In this document: in pieces, positions 13,950-21,671 of the stretch | How positions within the stretch are numbered: the first letter of the stretch is position 1 | Layout: each line of letters begins with the position of its first letter | From: Candidatus Peregrinibacteria bacterium | GTDB lineage: Bacteria; Patescibacteriota; Gracilibacteria; Peribacterales; Peribacteraceae | Assembly: GCA_030649955.1 (NCBI GenBank) | Contig: JAUSFD010000003.1 | Span: 1-64,000, forward strand | DNA length: 64,000 bases | Reading direction: 5' to 3' | Notes under the pieces: model-generated | Told to the model about the DNA's origin: nothing | Databases searched by the model: none | Seen by the model: the letters and a program-made list of their open reading frames with translations, nothing else | Translations under genes and position numbers: made by a program

Positions 13950-15242
13950 TTACGTGTCTATCCACCCCCTCATCCTCATCGCCTCCAGCATTCGCCGCAC
14001 CCCGAGGAGGAACGCCGCCTGGCGGTAGGAGATTTTCTCGCGGTGGACCTCGCGGCGGACAGCGCGGTACGCGGCGAGGATGATGCGCTTGAGCTCCGCA
14101 TCCACCTGCGCATCTGTCCACTGCTCGCCGCTCCTGCCCTGCGACCACTCGAAGTAGCTCACGGTGACACCACCTGCATTCGCGAGCACATCGGGGATCA
14201 CGCGGATCGCCCGCTTCTCGAAGATCGCGTCCGCCTCCGGTGTTGTGGGACCATTGGCGAGCTCCAGGATGTAGCGAGCCTTGATCTTCGGGGCGTTCTT
14301 CGCCGTGATGACGTTATCCAGCGCCGCGGGGATGAGGATGTCGCATGGGAGTTCCAGGAGTTCCTCGTTGCTCACGTGCTGCACGTTGTCGAGTTTCATC
14401 TTCGACGTATCGCAAACGGAGCCCTCGCAGTACTCCCCCGCAACGGAGCCTGTCTTGCGCTTGTACTTCTCGATGCGCACGGGATCCACCCCCTCCTCTG
14501 AGTAGATGCCCCCCTGGGAATCGGAGACAGCGACGACGGTGTACCCGGCTTCGTGGAGGAAGCGCGCCATCGTCGCACCAGCGTTCCCGAAGCCCTGGAT
14601 GGCGACGCGCAACTCAGAGCGATCGAGGGCATCGAAGTCCATGAGCTCTTCCAGGATGAAGAATCCCCCGCGCGCGGTTGCCGTGTCTCTCCCCCGCGAT
14701 CCGCCGTACGCTAGAGGCTTCCCCGTGATCACCGCGGGAGCGTACGACCCCGTCAGCTTCTCGTACTCGTCGCGCATCCAGCCCATGATCGTCGGAGTGG
14801 TGTTCACGTCCGGCGCTGGGCAATCGATATCCGGCCCGATGTGCTCCTGAAAGGCGCGGATGTACGCGCGGGAGAGCGTCTGCAGCTCACGCTTCGAGAG
14901 CTTCTTCGGATCCACCTGCACGCCACCTTTCGCCCCACCAAAGGGAATGTCCACAACTGCAGTCTTCACCGCCATCAGCGCCGCGAGCGCCTTCACCTCA
15001 TCCTCGTCTGCTTGCGGATGGAAACGGATGCCTCCCTTGTATGGGCCGCGCGCGTTGTTGTACTGGACGCGGAATGCGGGGAACTTCTCCTCCTTGCCAC
15101 TGTCACGCTTGAGGCGGATATCCTTCTTGAGAATGCGGTGCGGTTCGAGGAAGAGTGAGCGCTCCGCCTTCGTGAGCTTCAGGTGTGCGAAGACGGTTTT
15201 GAGGTTTTTCTGGAAGCGTGTGTACGGGGTGGGTTTGGCCAT
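13950..15242 (-). CDS. gdhA: Glutamate dehydrogenase (Glu/Leu/Phe/Val dehydrogenase family)
   Basis: Catalyses reversible reductive amination of 2-oxoglutarate with NAD(P)H and ammonia. The 430-residue size fits the hexameric small GDH. Visible motifs are NNARGPYKGGIRFHP (substrate-binding Lys), MAVKTAVVDIPFGGAKGG with the catalytic-type Lys, CPAPDVNT, and the Rossmann GFGNAGATMARF. The start at 15242 (MAKPTPYTRFQ) fits the family; upstream codons to 15308 are unlikely. It links nitrogen with carbon flow, together with PEP carboxylase at 25415. Confidence 0.95.
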   Translation of the reverse strand: MAKPTPYTRFQKNLKTVFAHLKLTKAERSLFLEPHRILKKDIRLKRDSGKEEKFPAFRVQYNNARGPYKGGIRFHPQADEDEVKALAALMAVKTAVVDIPFGGAKGGVQVDPKKLSKRELQTLSRAYIRAFQEHIGPDIDCPAPDVNTTPTIMGWMRDEYEKLTGSYAPAVITGKPLAYGGSRGRDTATARGGFFILEELMDFDALDRSELRVAIQGFGNAGATMARFLHEAGYTVVAVSDSQGGIYSEEGVDPVRIEKYKRKTGSVAGEYCEGSVCDTSKMKLDNVQHVSNEELLELPCDILIPAALDNVITAKNAPKIKARYILELANGPTTPEADAIFEKRAIRVIPDVLANAGGVTVSYFEWSQGRSGEQWTDAQVDAELKRIILAAYRAVRREVHREKISYRQAAFLLGVRRMLEAMRMRGWIDT

Positions 15243-15317
15243 GGCGGGGGAGGGGGGAGTGGAGAGAGGATGTCGTTGCCGCCAGCGCAGGGGAAGGAGG
15301 AAGTGCACCGAACTCCC

Positions 15318-15959
15318 CTACATGCAGACCGTGCTGATCCCGCACGCCTCGCACACGGCATCGAGAACCTGGTGCTGCGCGGAGACCGACGCGTCGGACG
15401 CACGCTCCGCCGCACTCTCTCTGACGGGGTAGCCCCTCCAGACTTTCAAGTGCTCTTCCTCCTTCTCATGCTCATCGAAGTATGCGAGGGCATCCTCCGA
15501 TGCGAGATTGTAGTACGAGCAGAGTCCCTCCTTCTTCGTCTTCGCGATCGCCGGGAGCTCGAGTTCGAGTGCGTACATCGCGACAATCCCCTCCTCCAGT
15601 CCCTCTTCTGCTATACGCTCGAGGGAGGCAATTGCCTGCTCCGTCTTCGCGGATGCAACGTGCGCCGTGAGTTCCACCTCCGTCACACCCAGACTCTTGG
15701 CAAACCGCTTCCAGAGCACGATGTGCTCGCGCTCCTCCTGCTCGTTCTGCGCAATCATCTCCCGCCGAGCCGCATCGGTCTCGCGCTCCTTGATGCGCGC
15801 GACGATCCCGGGAATCCGCTCCACCAAGTGGAAGTACTCCTTGGCATACACGCGCAGATCTTCAATCGTGAGCTCACCCTTGGACCATGCGAGGTAGAAC
15901 GGGTGCTTGAGGAGCGAGCGTGCAGCGATCTGCGGATCGAGGGACGAGAGGGTGATCAT
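15318..15959 (-). CDS. CADD/PqqC-like haem-oxygenase-fold protein
   Basis: The 213-residue helical protein matches the TENA/THI-4/PqqC superfamily, best the CADD-type (Chlamydia protein associating with death domains) branch. Metal-ligand and active-site motifs are HPFYLAW (19-25), YAKEYFHLVERIPG (38-51), EQEEREH (73-79) and EHEKEEEHLKVW near the C-terminus. The chlamydial enzyme makes p-aminobenzoate for folate from one of its own Tyr residues, and Tyr22, Tyr38 and Tyr42 here are candidates. Function is inferred. The ATG at 15959 (MITLSSLDPQIAA) is chosen over an open extension to 16103. It is probably co-directional with gdhA, 75 bp upstream of it. Confidence 0.82.
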   Translation of the reverse strand: MITLSSLDPQIAARSLLKHPFYLAWSKGELTIEDLRVYAKEYFHLVERIPGIVARIKERETDAARREMIAQNEQEEREHIVLWKRFAKSLGVTEVELTAHVASAKTEQAIASLERIAEEGLEEGIVAMYALELELPAIAKTKKEGLCSYYNLASEDALAYFDEHEKEEEHLKVWRGYPVRESAAERASDASVSAQHQVLDAVCEACGISTVCM

Positions 15960-16050
15960 CGGAGGGGAGGAAGGTGCGGGGGAATCGTACGAGAAAGGGA
16001 GCGACGTTTCAATCTCGCCCCAGCCTGGCCGGAAGTGCTTCGTGTGGGCA

Positions 16051-16151
16051 GCGCAGTAGGTTGGTAGGGATGTAGTTGCCCTGAGATCGATATAAGCAAA
16101 CATCTAGTCAGAGAATCGCTTGCGCGCTACTGCGCTACCAACCTACTGCGC
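16051..16151. repeat. Variable-word inverted repeat, GCGCAGTAGG type
   Basis: GCGCAGTAGGTTGGTA (16051-16066) is repeated exactly inverted at 16136-16151, and further GCGCTA/CTACTGCGC words run to 16166. The spacer ends AATCGCTTGCGC as in the element at 1079. The right side touches the stop of the binding-protein gene. Confidence 0.88.
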
Positions 16152-16165
16152 TATGCCCTACTGCG

Positions 16166-16927
16166 CTAATGTAGCATCTCAAACACCCACCCGAACACCC
16201 TCTGCGCCCCCTCCACCAACCGCGGCCCCGGCCGATTGAAGAGCGAATCGTCGAGAACGCGCACTCGTTTCTCCTGCACAGCCGTGAGCACATCCCACCC
16301 ATCACGCTTGAGGAGGAGCTCTCGATCCGCGAGAGATCCTGCTCCGCACCACGAGATGACGATGAGTGCTGGGTCGAATGCACGGACTTCATCGAGGGTG
16401 ACTTCCCTACTCAACTCTCCGGCTGCGATCGGAAATGGTTCTGCACCGGCGATGCGTACGACTTCCGGAACCCAATTCCCACTCGCCATCGGAGGTTGAT
16501 GCCATTCCTCTACATACACTCGAGGACGTGACGGAAGAAGCTGCGCCTTCTTCTTCACCGCATTGAACCCCTGCTGCATCGTGAGGACGATACTCTCGGC
16601 TTCTGAACTGCGAGACGTGAGTGTCCCCTGGATACGAATTGCTTCGTAGATCTGCTCAATCGAACGCGGATCCTGATGGATCACCGCGAAGCCCTCCTTC
16701 TTCAGGCGCTCCGATACTCCCGTCTGCACCGCAGTTCCCGTGAGCACAAGCTCGGGGGAAAATCGCCGGAGATCCTCACTCTTCACCTCCATGTGGCCAC
16801 GGAGCTTCGGGATGCTCTTCGCCTCTTCCGGGAAATTGCTGAACTGGTCCGTACACACGATCTCGCTCCCACACCCAATAGCGAAGAGGATTTCGGTGGC
16901 CGCTGGAGAGAGGGAGGCGATACGCAT
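16166..16927 (-). CDS. Periplasmic-binding-fold protein (BtuF/FhuD-like), apparently without signal peptide
   Basis: The 253-residue product begins MRIASLSPAATEILFAIGCG and continues IVCTDQFSNFPEEAKSIPKL, the hallmark of class III substrate-binding proteins for cobalamin or ferric siderophores. Late motifs (DPALIVISWCGAGS, LFNRPGPRLVEGAQ) fit as well. There is no signal peptide or lipobox in the chosen form, nor in the few extra residues available to 16957. No permease or ATPase gene is nearby. Related solitary cytosolic copies are known in other bacteria; the ligand is unknown. It is divergent from the 16940 gene by 12 bp. Confidence 0.85.
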   Translation of the reverse strand: MRIASLSPAATEILFAIGCGSEIVCTDQFSNFPEEAKSIPKLRGHMEVKSEDLRRFSPELVLTGTAVQTGVSERLKKEGFAVIHQDPRSIEQIYEAIRIQGTLTSRSSEAESIVLTMQQGFNAVKKKAQLLPSRPRVYVEEWHQPPMASGNWVPEVVRIAGAEPFPIAAGELSREVTLDEVRAFDPALIVISWCGAGSLADRELLLKRDGWDVLTAVQEKRVRVLDDSLFNRPGPRLVEGAQRVFGWVFEMLH

Positions 16928-16939
16928 AACGCCGAAGGC

Positions 16940-17350
16940 ATGATCTCCTTGCATCACGAAGGAAACAAGTTACGGTTGGAGGCCGTGACGGAAGCCTTAC
17001 CAACACCGGGGAACCATGTGGAAGCATCGGAGGGGTACACCGTGCTCAAGTACAGCTTCAACAGTGCTCTCCTCACGTACGTCGTGGAGCAGGGACTAAA
17101 GGACACGTCATTCAAGATGCGATTCGGGGAGGTACTCGCGAAGGCGCCGAAGTGTATCGCCGTAGAACAAGTGAAAGACGACTGCTCATTCACTATTGCT
17201 GGCGAAGCGGAGTGTGTGGCTGCATTCACTGACACCGTGAAGCTCACGCATGGGGAGTATTGGCGCATGATGAATATCACCAAGGAATCGCAGAAAAACA
17301 CAAATCACATTGAGAATTCTGCTGGGCATCCACTCGCGATCGCAGGGTGA
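16940..17350 (+). CDS. Hypothetical protein
   Basis: Reading from the ATG at 16940 gives 136 residues, MISLHHEGNKLRLEAVTEAL onward, ending NHIENSAGHPLAIAG. It is neither hydrophobic nor low-complexity, has four Cys or near-Cys positions (CIAVEQ, DDCSF, ECVAA), and looks like a small alpha/beta domain. I recognise no family. The frame is open to 16676 through the antisense of the neighbouring gene, so the start is uncertain. It ends 17 bp before the start of the phosphoribosyltransferase gene. Confidence 0.6.
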   Translation: MISLHHEGNKLRLEAVTEALPTPGNHVEASEGYTVLKYSFNSALLTYVVEQGLKDTSFKMRFGEVLAKAPKCIAVEQVKDDCSFTIAGEAECVAAFTDTVKLTHGEYWRMMNITKESQKNTNHIENSAGHPLAIAG

Positions 17351-17354
17351 GGAG

Positions 17355-17360
17355 TAGAAT
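17355..17360 (+). promoter_or_regulatory. -10 box of the phosphoribosyltransferase gene
   Basis: TAGAAT followed by GAGGAAT (7 nt) and the ATG at 17368, which argues for that start over 17359 or the GTG at 17347. Confidence 0.55.
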
Positions 17361-17367
17361 GAGGAAT

Positions 17368-18033
17368 ATGGCACGCGTGCCCTTCCAGGATCGAGCACAA
17401 GCAGGTTCTCTCCTTGCAGAAGAACTCAAGCCGTATGCGCGTAAGCGGGACACGATCATCCTCGCGCTCGTCCGGGGCGGTGTTGCCATCGGAGCTGCAC
17501 TTCGTGATGCCCTCGGGCTGCCGCTGTACCCGTACATCGTCCGCAAGCTGGGGCACCCGCTGCACCGGGAGTACGGGCTCGGAGCGATCGCGGAGGGAGG
17601 CGCAACGTACCTGGATGAGGACGCCATGCGCATGATGGAGGCGACGTGGGAGGATCTCGAACCCGTCATCGAGGAGGAGACGGCGGAGATGGAACGTCGC
17701 AAGAGCGCGTACCTCACATCCGCTCGACCTCCACTGAAGGGGAAGACGGTCATCCTCACCGATGACGGTGCCGCAACCGGGGGAACAATGCTCGCGGCGA
17801 TCCAGGATGTACGGGCGCAGGGCGTGAAGAAGGTCATCGTCGCGCTCCCGGTGAGCCCCCTCGATACGGAGAGGGCATTCGAGAAACAGGCAGATGAAGT
17901 GAGCATCCTCGCGAACCCCGAGCCGTTCGAAGCCGTCGGGAAGTGGTATCGGGACTTCCCGCAGCTCACCGATGAGGATGTCATTACACTACTGCAGAAA
18001 GACTCCGTACTAGCGCGTCCAACCATTCACTGA
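17368..18033 (+). CDS. Phosphoribosyltransferase-family protein
   Basis: The product is 221 residues from the ATG at 17368 (MARVPFQDRAQAGSLLAEEL). The PRPP-binding loop is VILTDDGAATGGTMLAAI and a type-I PRTase hinge ALVRGGVAIGAAL lies near residues 34-46. The sequence resembles the stand-alone PRTases of dienelactone-hydrolase/Rv0571c type found in many phyla. Base specificity is unknown. The leaderless box upstream and the Gln-Ala-Gly-rich N-terminus support this start. Confidence 0.85.
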   Translation: MARVPFQDRAQAGSLLAEELKPYARKRDTIILALVRGGVAIGAALRDALGLPLYPYIVRKLGHPLHREYGLGAIAEGGATYLDEDAMRMMEATWEDLEPVIEEETAEMERRKSAYLTSARPPLKGKTVILTDDGAATGGTMLAAIQDVRAQGVKKVIVALPVSPLDTERAFEKQADEVSILANPEPFEAVGKWYRDFPQLTDEDVITLLQKDSVLARPTIH

Positions 18034-18048
18034 AAACTATGGAGCAAA

Positions 18049-18197
18049 GGGAACATTGCAGGCAACAGGACGGAAACGAGGGTATCCTCCGTGGCTGCTC
18101 CCGTGCCGTTGCGGAACACTTGAGGGCAATCCGGCACCTATACGCTGAGACATTCCACGGCTTCTCCAGTTCCGTTGGGGAGCATTGGAAGGCAATC
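18049..18197. repeat. Degenerate 64-66 bp tandem repeat, about three units
   Basis: Units can be aligned on GGAACATTGCAGGCAA, GGAACACTTGAGGGCAAT and GGAGCATTGGAAGGCAAT, whose GGCAA cores start at 18061, 18125 and 18191. Both strands are open through the array (86 residues plus, 83 minus), but neither looks like a normal protein. I therefore treat it as non-coding or of uncertain coding status. Confidence 0.55.
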
Positions 18198-18300
18198 GCG
18201 CGGCTGCACGTGCAGGGGCTACGTTGGGTATTGCTGGGAAAGAGCAAACCACCCGATTCCGATGGAACGGACAGTGAGAAACTACCAAGTGCGCGCTGAA

Positions 18301-18537
18301 TCACTTCTTCCCCCAGTCCGTCTTCCAGAGGAGCACGCCGACGTACGCTCCGCCAAGGATGAGGAGCCAGGGCGCGAAGGCGATGAGCGTATCGCTCACG
18401 GAGTGCTGATTCCGGTCGATACTCACGAAGATGAGGACGAGGAGAACACCCATCCCCACGGTGAAGAGCCACCCCTCGACCCTGCAGGGCATGGCGCAGA
18501 GTGCAGATTTCTTCCGGCGAAACCAGTAGCGGGGCAT
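18301..18537 (-). CDS. Two-helix membrane protein (paralogue of the 19895 gene)
   Basis: From the ATG at 18537 (MPRYWFRRKKSALCAM) the product is 78 residues with two membrane helices. WF plus basic residues, then VEGWLFTVGMGVLLVLIFVS, parallels the gene at 19895 (SLWFKAKHYGWG, then WEGWLVMLVFVLLIVGTS). The two appear to be paralogues of a small membrane family seen in CPR genomes; the role is unknown. TACACT at 18546-18551 lies 8 nt upstream of this start. Confidence 0.75.
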   Translation of the reverse strand: MPRYWFRRKKSALCAMPCRVEGWLFTVGMGVLLVLIFVSIDRNQHSVSDTLIAFAPWLLILGGAYVGVLLWKTDWGKK

Positions 18538-18545
18538 GCAGAGGG

Positions 18546-18551
18546 AGTGTA
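18546..18551 (-). promoter_or_regulatory. -10 box of the 18301-18537 gene
   Basis: TACACT on the minus strand, 8 nt before the ATG at 18537. Confidence 0.55.
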
Positions 18552-18593
18552 GTAGATGGGCGCATTCCTCCACAACTACAGAAGATCGCATGC

Positions 18594-18599
18594 TACGAT
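18594..18599 (+). promoter_or_regulatory. -10 box of the methyltransferase gene
   Basis: TACGAT followed by GCCCTC and the ATG at 18606, the leaderless arrangement. Confidence 0.5.
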
Positions 18600-18605
18600 G
18601 CCCTC

Positions 18606-19331
18606 ATGAACCGCCAGGAGTACTGGAGGCAGCAGTACAAAGCCCGACGGCCCGGGTGGCAGGACAGCCAGACGGTGTACCGGGAACTCATCGGGAGGTA
18701 CGTGACGCCGCAGACAGCGTTGCTTGATATCGGTTGCGGGCACACGGAGTTCCTCCGCGAGGTCTTCGAGCGGACACCGCACACTTACGGGCTAGATCCC
18801 GATGCGCGAGCGCTGGAGCACAATACCGTCTTGCGAAACCTGGTGTGCGGAAGTGCGGAAGCAATCCCCTTCCCCGATGCGATGTTCGACCTCGTGACTC
18901 TCGCGTGGGTGCTCGAGCACTTAGAGGATCCGCAGAGGGTTTTTGCGGAGATTCATCGAGTGCTCAAACCAGGAGGCAGGGTGATCTTCCTCACTCCGAA
19001 CACGTGGAACTACAACGTGTGGATCATCCGTGCAATCCCCAATGCCTTCCACGATTTTCTCACAACGCGGCTCTACGGTCGGCAAGAGCACGACACGTTT
19101 CCCACACGTTACCGCGTGAACTCCATCCGCACGATCGAGAAGCTCCTCACCCCTATCGGCCTCGTTCGTGAAGAGCTCCACCTCAATGGCGACCCGACGT
19201 ACGTGAGCTTTGGCAAACCCCTCTTCCATCTCGCATGCGGCGTCGAGAAACTCCTGGATCGCAAACCGCTCCAAAGAGCACGCGTGCACTTAATCGGAGT
19301 ATACCGAAAGGGAGGGCGACGTAGTGCATGA
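18606..19331 (+). CDS. Class I SAM-dependent methyltransferase
   Basis: The 241-residue product has the SAM-binding glycine loop LLDIGCGHTEFL (about residues 39-50) and the acidic strand-2 end YGLDPDA. PFPDAMFDLVTLAWVLEHL is the post-II motif and LKPGGRVIFLTPN closes the core. It is the Methyltransf_11/UbiE-like type. The C-terminal part (NAFHDFLTTRLYGRQEHDTF) resembles methyltransferases of surface-polysaccharide clusters, but the acceptor is unknown. An in-frame extension to 18501 overlaps the divergent promoter and is rejected. Confidence 0.9.
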   Translation: MNRQEYWRQQYKARRPGWQDSQTVYRELIGRYVTPQTALLDIGCGHTEFLREVFERTPHTYGLDPDARALEHNTVLRNLVCGSAEAIPFPDAMFDLVTLAWVLEHLEDPQRVFAEIHRVLKPGGRVIFLTPNTWNYNVWIIRAIPNAFHDFLTTRLYGRQEHDTFPTRYRVNSIRTIEKLLTPIGLVREELHLNGDPTYVSFGKPLFHLACGVEKLLDRKPLQRARVHLIGVYRKGGRRSA

Positions 19332-19335
19332 GGCA

Positions 19336-19776
19336 TCACCACGGTTCAACGACGGGTTGAAGTGCACGGCCCTTCGCATCGTAGAACGAATCGTGCAAGA
19401 GGAATATACTGTCCGGATTCACACCCAATTCGGCAACTTCTCCGCAAAGACGGTGGAAAATTGACGGGCTCAAGCAGCGGCGGAAGAGGCCACGGAGATG
19501 AGAGCCACAGAGGGGAATGACGAGCCGCAAGCGCTCACGCCCCTGCTGCTGTGGCACTGTGCGGTAGTCGACGGTCGCCATTGTATTGCACACCGCACAG
19601 CAGTGAGTGCGAGCCTGCAGTATAATCGGCTCCGCTTCCCCTATGCATATGCTCTCCGTGCAAGGGGGGCAGATAGGCACACTCTCTATACGGTCCCACA
19701 GACGTCCATTCTTCTTGCACCGCGAGCAGGGGAGACCCTCGTGCTCGGCATCGATGGTTTCAGTCCAGATGCTCAT
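19336..19776 (-). CDS. Cys-rich putative zinc-ribbon protein
   Basis: The 146-residue product (MSIWTETIDAEHEG) contains CSRCKKNG with CPPC about 20 residues later, a plausible four-Cys zinc ribbon. It also has THCCAVCN with CGSH further on, possibly a second site. The C-terminal half (FHRLCGEVAELGVNPDSIF) is helical. No named family recognised. It is convergent with the methyltransferase gene (4 bp between stops). Confidence 0.65.
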   Translation of the reverse strand: MSIWTETIDAEHEGLPCSRCKKNGRLWDRIESVPICPPCTESICIGEAEPIILQARTHCCAVCNTMATVDYRTVPQQQGRERLRLVIPLCGSHLRGLFRRCLSPSIFHRLCGEVAELGVNPDSIFLLHDSFYDAKGRALQPVVEPW

Positions 19777-19894
19777 GGTATGTACTGACAAGAAGGAGAA
19801 GGATGGAATAGACTACAGGGAATCGGATTCAACGACAATCGGGAGCCACGCTAGGTAGCTCGACGTACGAAGGACCGTTCCTAGGCAACGACGA

Positions 19895-20152
19895 TCAACG
19901 CTCAGCATCGTCCTTCCCCCACCGCCACCGGGGTGTCTCTCCTGTGCGGTAACAGATGACGAGGAGGGCGAGGACGAGAGCAGTGATGGTGAGGAAGAAC
20001 GGGATCATGCGCTCAGGATGCTGCTCGAGATCGAAGAGAATGGATGTTCCCACGATGAGGAGGACAAAGACGAGCATCACCAGCCACCCTTCCCACGTCG
20101 CTGGGTACCAGCCCCAACCGTAGTGCTTCGCTTTGAACCAGAGACTCTTCAT
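19895..20152 (-). CDS. Two-helix membrane protein (paralogue of the 18301 gene)
   Basis: The 85-residue product MKSLWFKAKHYGWGWYPATW has membrane helices at about 22-42 and 48-68 and a charged tail (RWRWGKDDAER). Its start overlaps the stop of the upstream gene (20149) by 4 bp in the ATGA manner, so the two are translationally coupled. The family is small and of unknown function. Confidence 0.78.
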   Translation of the reverse strand: MKSLWFKAKHYGWGWYPATWEGWLVMLVFVLLIVGTSILFDLEQHPERMIPFFLTITALVLALLVICYRTGETPRWRWGKDDAER

Positions 20153-20418
20153 GTACTTTCTGATTGTACCGTCCCCTGACGTTTCCGATATTCCTCTAAC
20201 CGATAACCGAAGAGTACTTCTATTGTCTCACGTTCGGGACCGGTTGCACTATCTATCACTACTCGTAGTTCTGCGTCTGACAGAGGATCCAATCTTGCTA
20301 CCAGCTCTTGAAGCCACGGATCTGTTGCTTCTGATAGGGTGAACTCATCCAGTTCAAAATCTGGCAGCTGATTCACCTCCTCGTCGGTCATGGGCCTCTG
20401 GCTTTCTCCTGGGACCAT
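20149..20418 (-). CDS. Small acidic hypothetical protein
   Basis: From the ATG at 20418 (MVPGESQRPMTDEEVNQLPD) the product is 89 residues and strongly acidic, rich in Leu and Glu, probably helical. A TTG start at 20451 is open, but TATACT lies 8 nt before the ATG, favouring the shorter form. It is coupled to the downstream two-helix membrane protein. No family recognised. Confidence 0.65.
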   Translation of the reverse strand: MVPGESQRPMTDEEVNQLPDFELDEFTLSEATDPWLQELVARLDPLSDAELRVVIDSATGPERETIEVLFGYRLEEYRKRQGTVQSEST

Positions 20419-20426
20419 CGTTACGA

Positions 20427-20432
20427 AGTATA
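20427..20432 (-). promoter_or_regulatory. -10 box of the 20149-20418 gene
   Basis: TATACT on the minus strand, 8 nt before the ATG at 20418. Confidence 0.5.
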
Positions 20433-20535
20433 TCTCATTCAGGCTGTTCAATGAGAGCCATCTTGAGAATATTCTGCTGGTGACGTAGGGATATTAAGGT
20501 ACTTTGATTTTGATGCGACGATAGGTCCAGATTAT

Positions 20536-20772
20536 TTACAAGTGCTTCTTTATGAACGCACGACCTGAGTGCGATTTCAGGTAGAGCTCAAATGCCTCCG
20601 CACGACTTCGATCTCGGAAAGCAGCATATGTCTTGAGATTCCATGAACCGAACTTGCTGGTATGTGAACTCTTACCAGCATTATGTTCTGCCAAGCGCCA
20701 ATCGAGATCATCAGTCAGACCAACATACCAATGCTCTTGATTTTCGGATTCGAGAATGTAGACGAAATGCAT
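20536..20772 (-). CDS. GIY-YIG domain protein
   Basis: The 78-residue product MHFVYILESENQEHWYVGLT is a minimal single-domain GIY-YIG nuclease-like protein (UPF0213/YhbQ type). It has the conserved Tyr pair (VYIL, YVGLT), the RLAEHNAG segment with its Arg and His, and a C-terminal GRAFIKKHL. Such proteins are common in CPR and other bacteria and may act on DNA, but their role is unsettled. The longer frame to 21174 passes through tRNA-Leu and is spurious. Confidence 0.85.
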   Translation of the reverse strand: MHFVYILESENQEHWYVGLTDDLDWRLAEHNAGKSSHTSKFGSWNLKTYAAFRDRSRAEAFELYLKSHSGRAFIKKHL

Positions 20773-20887
20773 AGCAGGCGATTGTAGTTGAGCCCGGCTT
20801 CGCTTGCGAGCTTCGCCGCGGCATCCGGCTATGAAGCAACAATCGCGGCGTAGTCTCGGCTGCTTAGAGCAGCCGGACGAAGCCGGA

Positions 20888-20973
20888 TGGTGCCATGGGT
20901 GGGACTTGAACCCACAATCCCTTACGGGAACGCGATTTTGAGTCGCGCGCGTATACCGTTCCGCCACCATGGC
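20888..20973 (-). tRNA. tRNA-Leu(CAA)
   Basis: On the minus strand the acceptor GCCATGG pairs with CCATGGC. The anticodon stem CGCGA/TCGCG encloses loop CTCAAAA (anticodon CAA). A long class II variable arm and a T-arm with GGTTCAAGTCC follow, and CCA is encoded at 20888-20890. Confidence 0.96.
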
Positions 20974-21047
20974 CTGTGTACTGAAGGATACGCCCTGGGC
21001 TCCCCAGAGGGAAGAAAGGAGAGTACGATTGCCTCTCCTCTCTCCGC

Positions 21048-21671
21048 ATGCCGCTCGCAAAAGACGTGTACATCCACTGCGACGTTCTCGAGTCTCTCCC
21101 TGTAGAGAATCGGGAGAATTGGCTGCATGAACTGTCGTTCCTCGAACGGAACCTCCGGCAGCAATCGTCTGCACTCCAAGTTGGATGCATGGATGGGACG
21201 CGTATTCTCCGCCTCCTCGAACGAAGGCCCGACCTCCATCTCACTGGCTTGGACATCGACGCTTCACTATTGGAAATTGCGAAGGAGAATTTCAAGAAAG
21301 TGGGGAAGAAGGTGCAGACTGTTCACGCAGATATCACCGATGCAACTCTCCCCACTCGATTAAATACATTCGATGCCGTTCTCTGTCTCAACAACACACT
21401 GGGATACATCGCGGATGTGAATGCGGCGATCGCGAACATGAAGGAACTCGGAAAAACGGTGTACCTATCGGTCTATGGAGAAGCATTCACGGATGCAATC
21501 GCACGAGCGTATTTCACTCAACTCGGACTCGCGATGGAGAAGATCGATGGTGACCACTTCCTTCTCCGCGACTTCGGGGATGTTCGGCGCTTCATGAAGG
21601 AGGACGTGGAGAAATGGGACGGTACAATAGAAGAAACACCCCTTGGGTACATGGTCACCATCCACACATGA
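21048..21671 (+). CDS. SAM-dependent methyltransferase
   Basis: The 207-residue product has a class I methyltransferase core. ALQVGCMDGTRILRLL stands in for the glycine loop, LTGLDIDASLLEIAKENF is motif II, HADITDATLP comes next, and FDAVLCLNNTLGYI is the motif-IV-like strand. The N-terminal helix set precedes the core. Its stop overlaps the start of murL (ATGA at 21668-21671), so it is coupled to the peptidoglycan genes. A role with murL/murD is possible but unproven. Confidence 0.85.
   Translation: MPLAKDVYIHCDVLESLPVENRENWLHELSFLERNLRQQSSALQVGCMDGTRILRLLERRPDLHLTGLDIDASLLEIAKENFKKVGKKVQTVHADITDATLPTRLNTFDAVLCLNNTLGYIADVNAAIANMKELGKTVYLSVYGEAFTDAIARAYFTQLGLAMEKIDGDHFLLRDFGDVRRFMKEDVEKWDGTIEETPLGYMVTIHT

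Noticed and set aside
18039-18299. 86-residue ORF in the tandem-repeat region
   Set aside because: The repeat keeps both strands open, and the translation shows no protein-like conservation pattern.
20887-21105. Plus-strand ORF MVPWVGLEPTIPYGNAILSR and minus ORFs over the same place
   Set aside because: They translate tRNA-Leu and its flank; no protein homology is expected.
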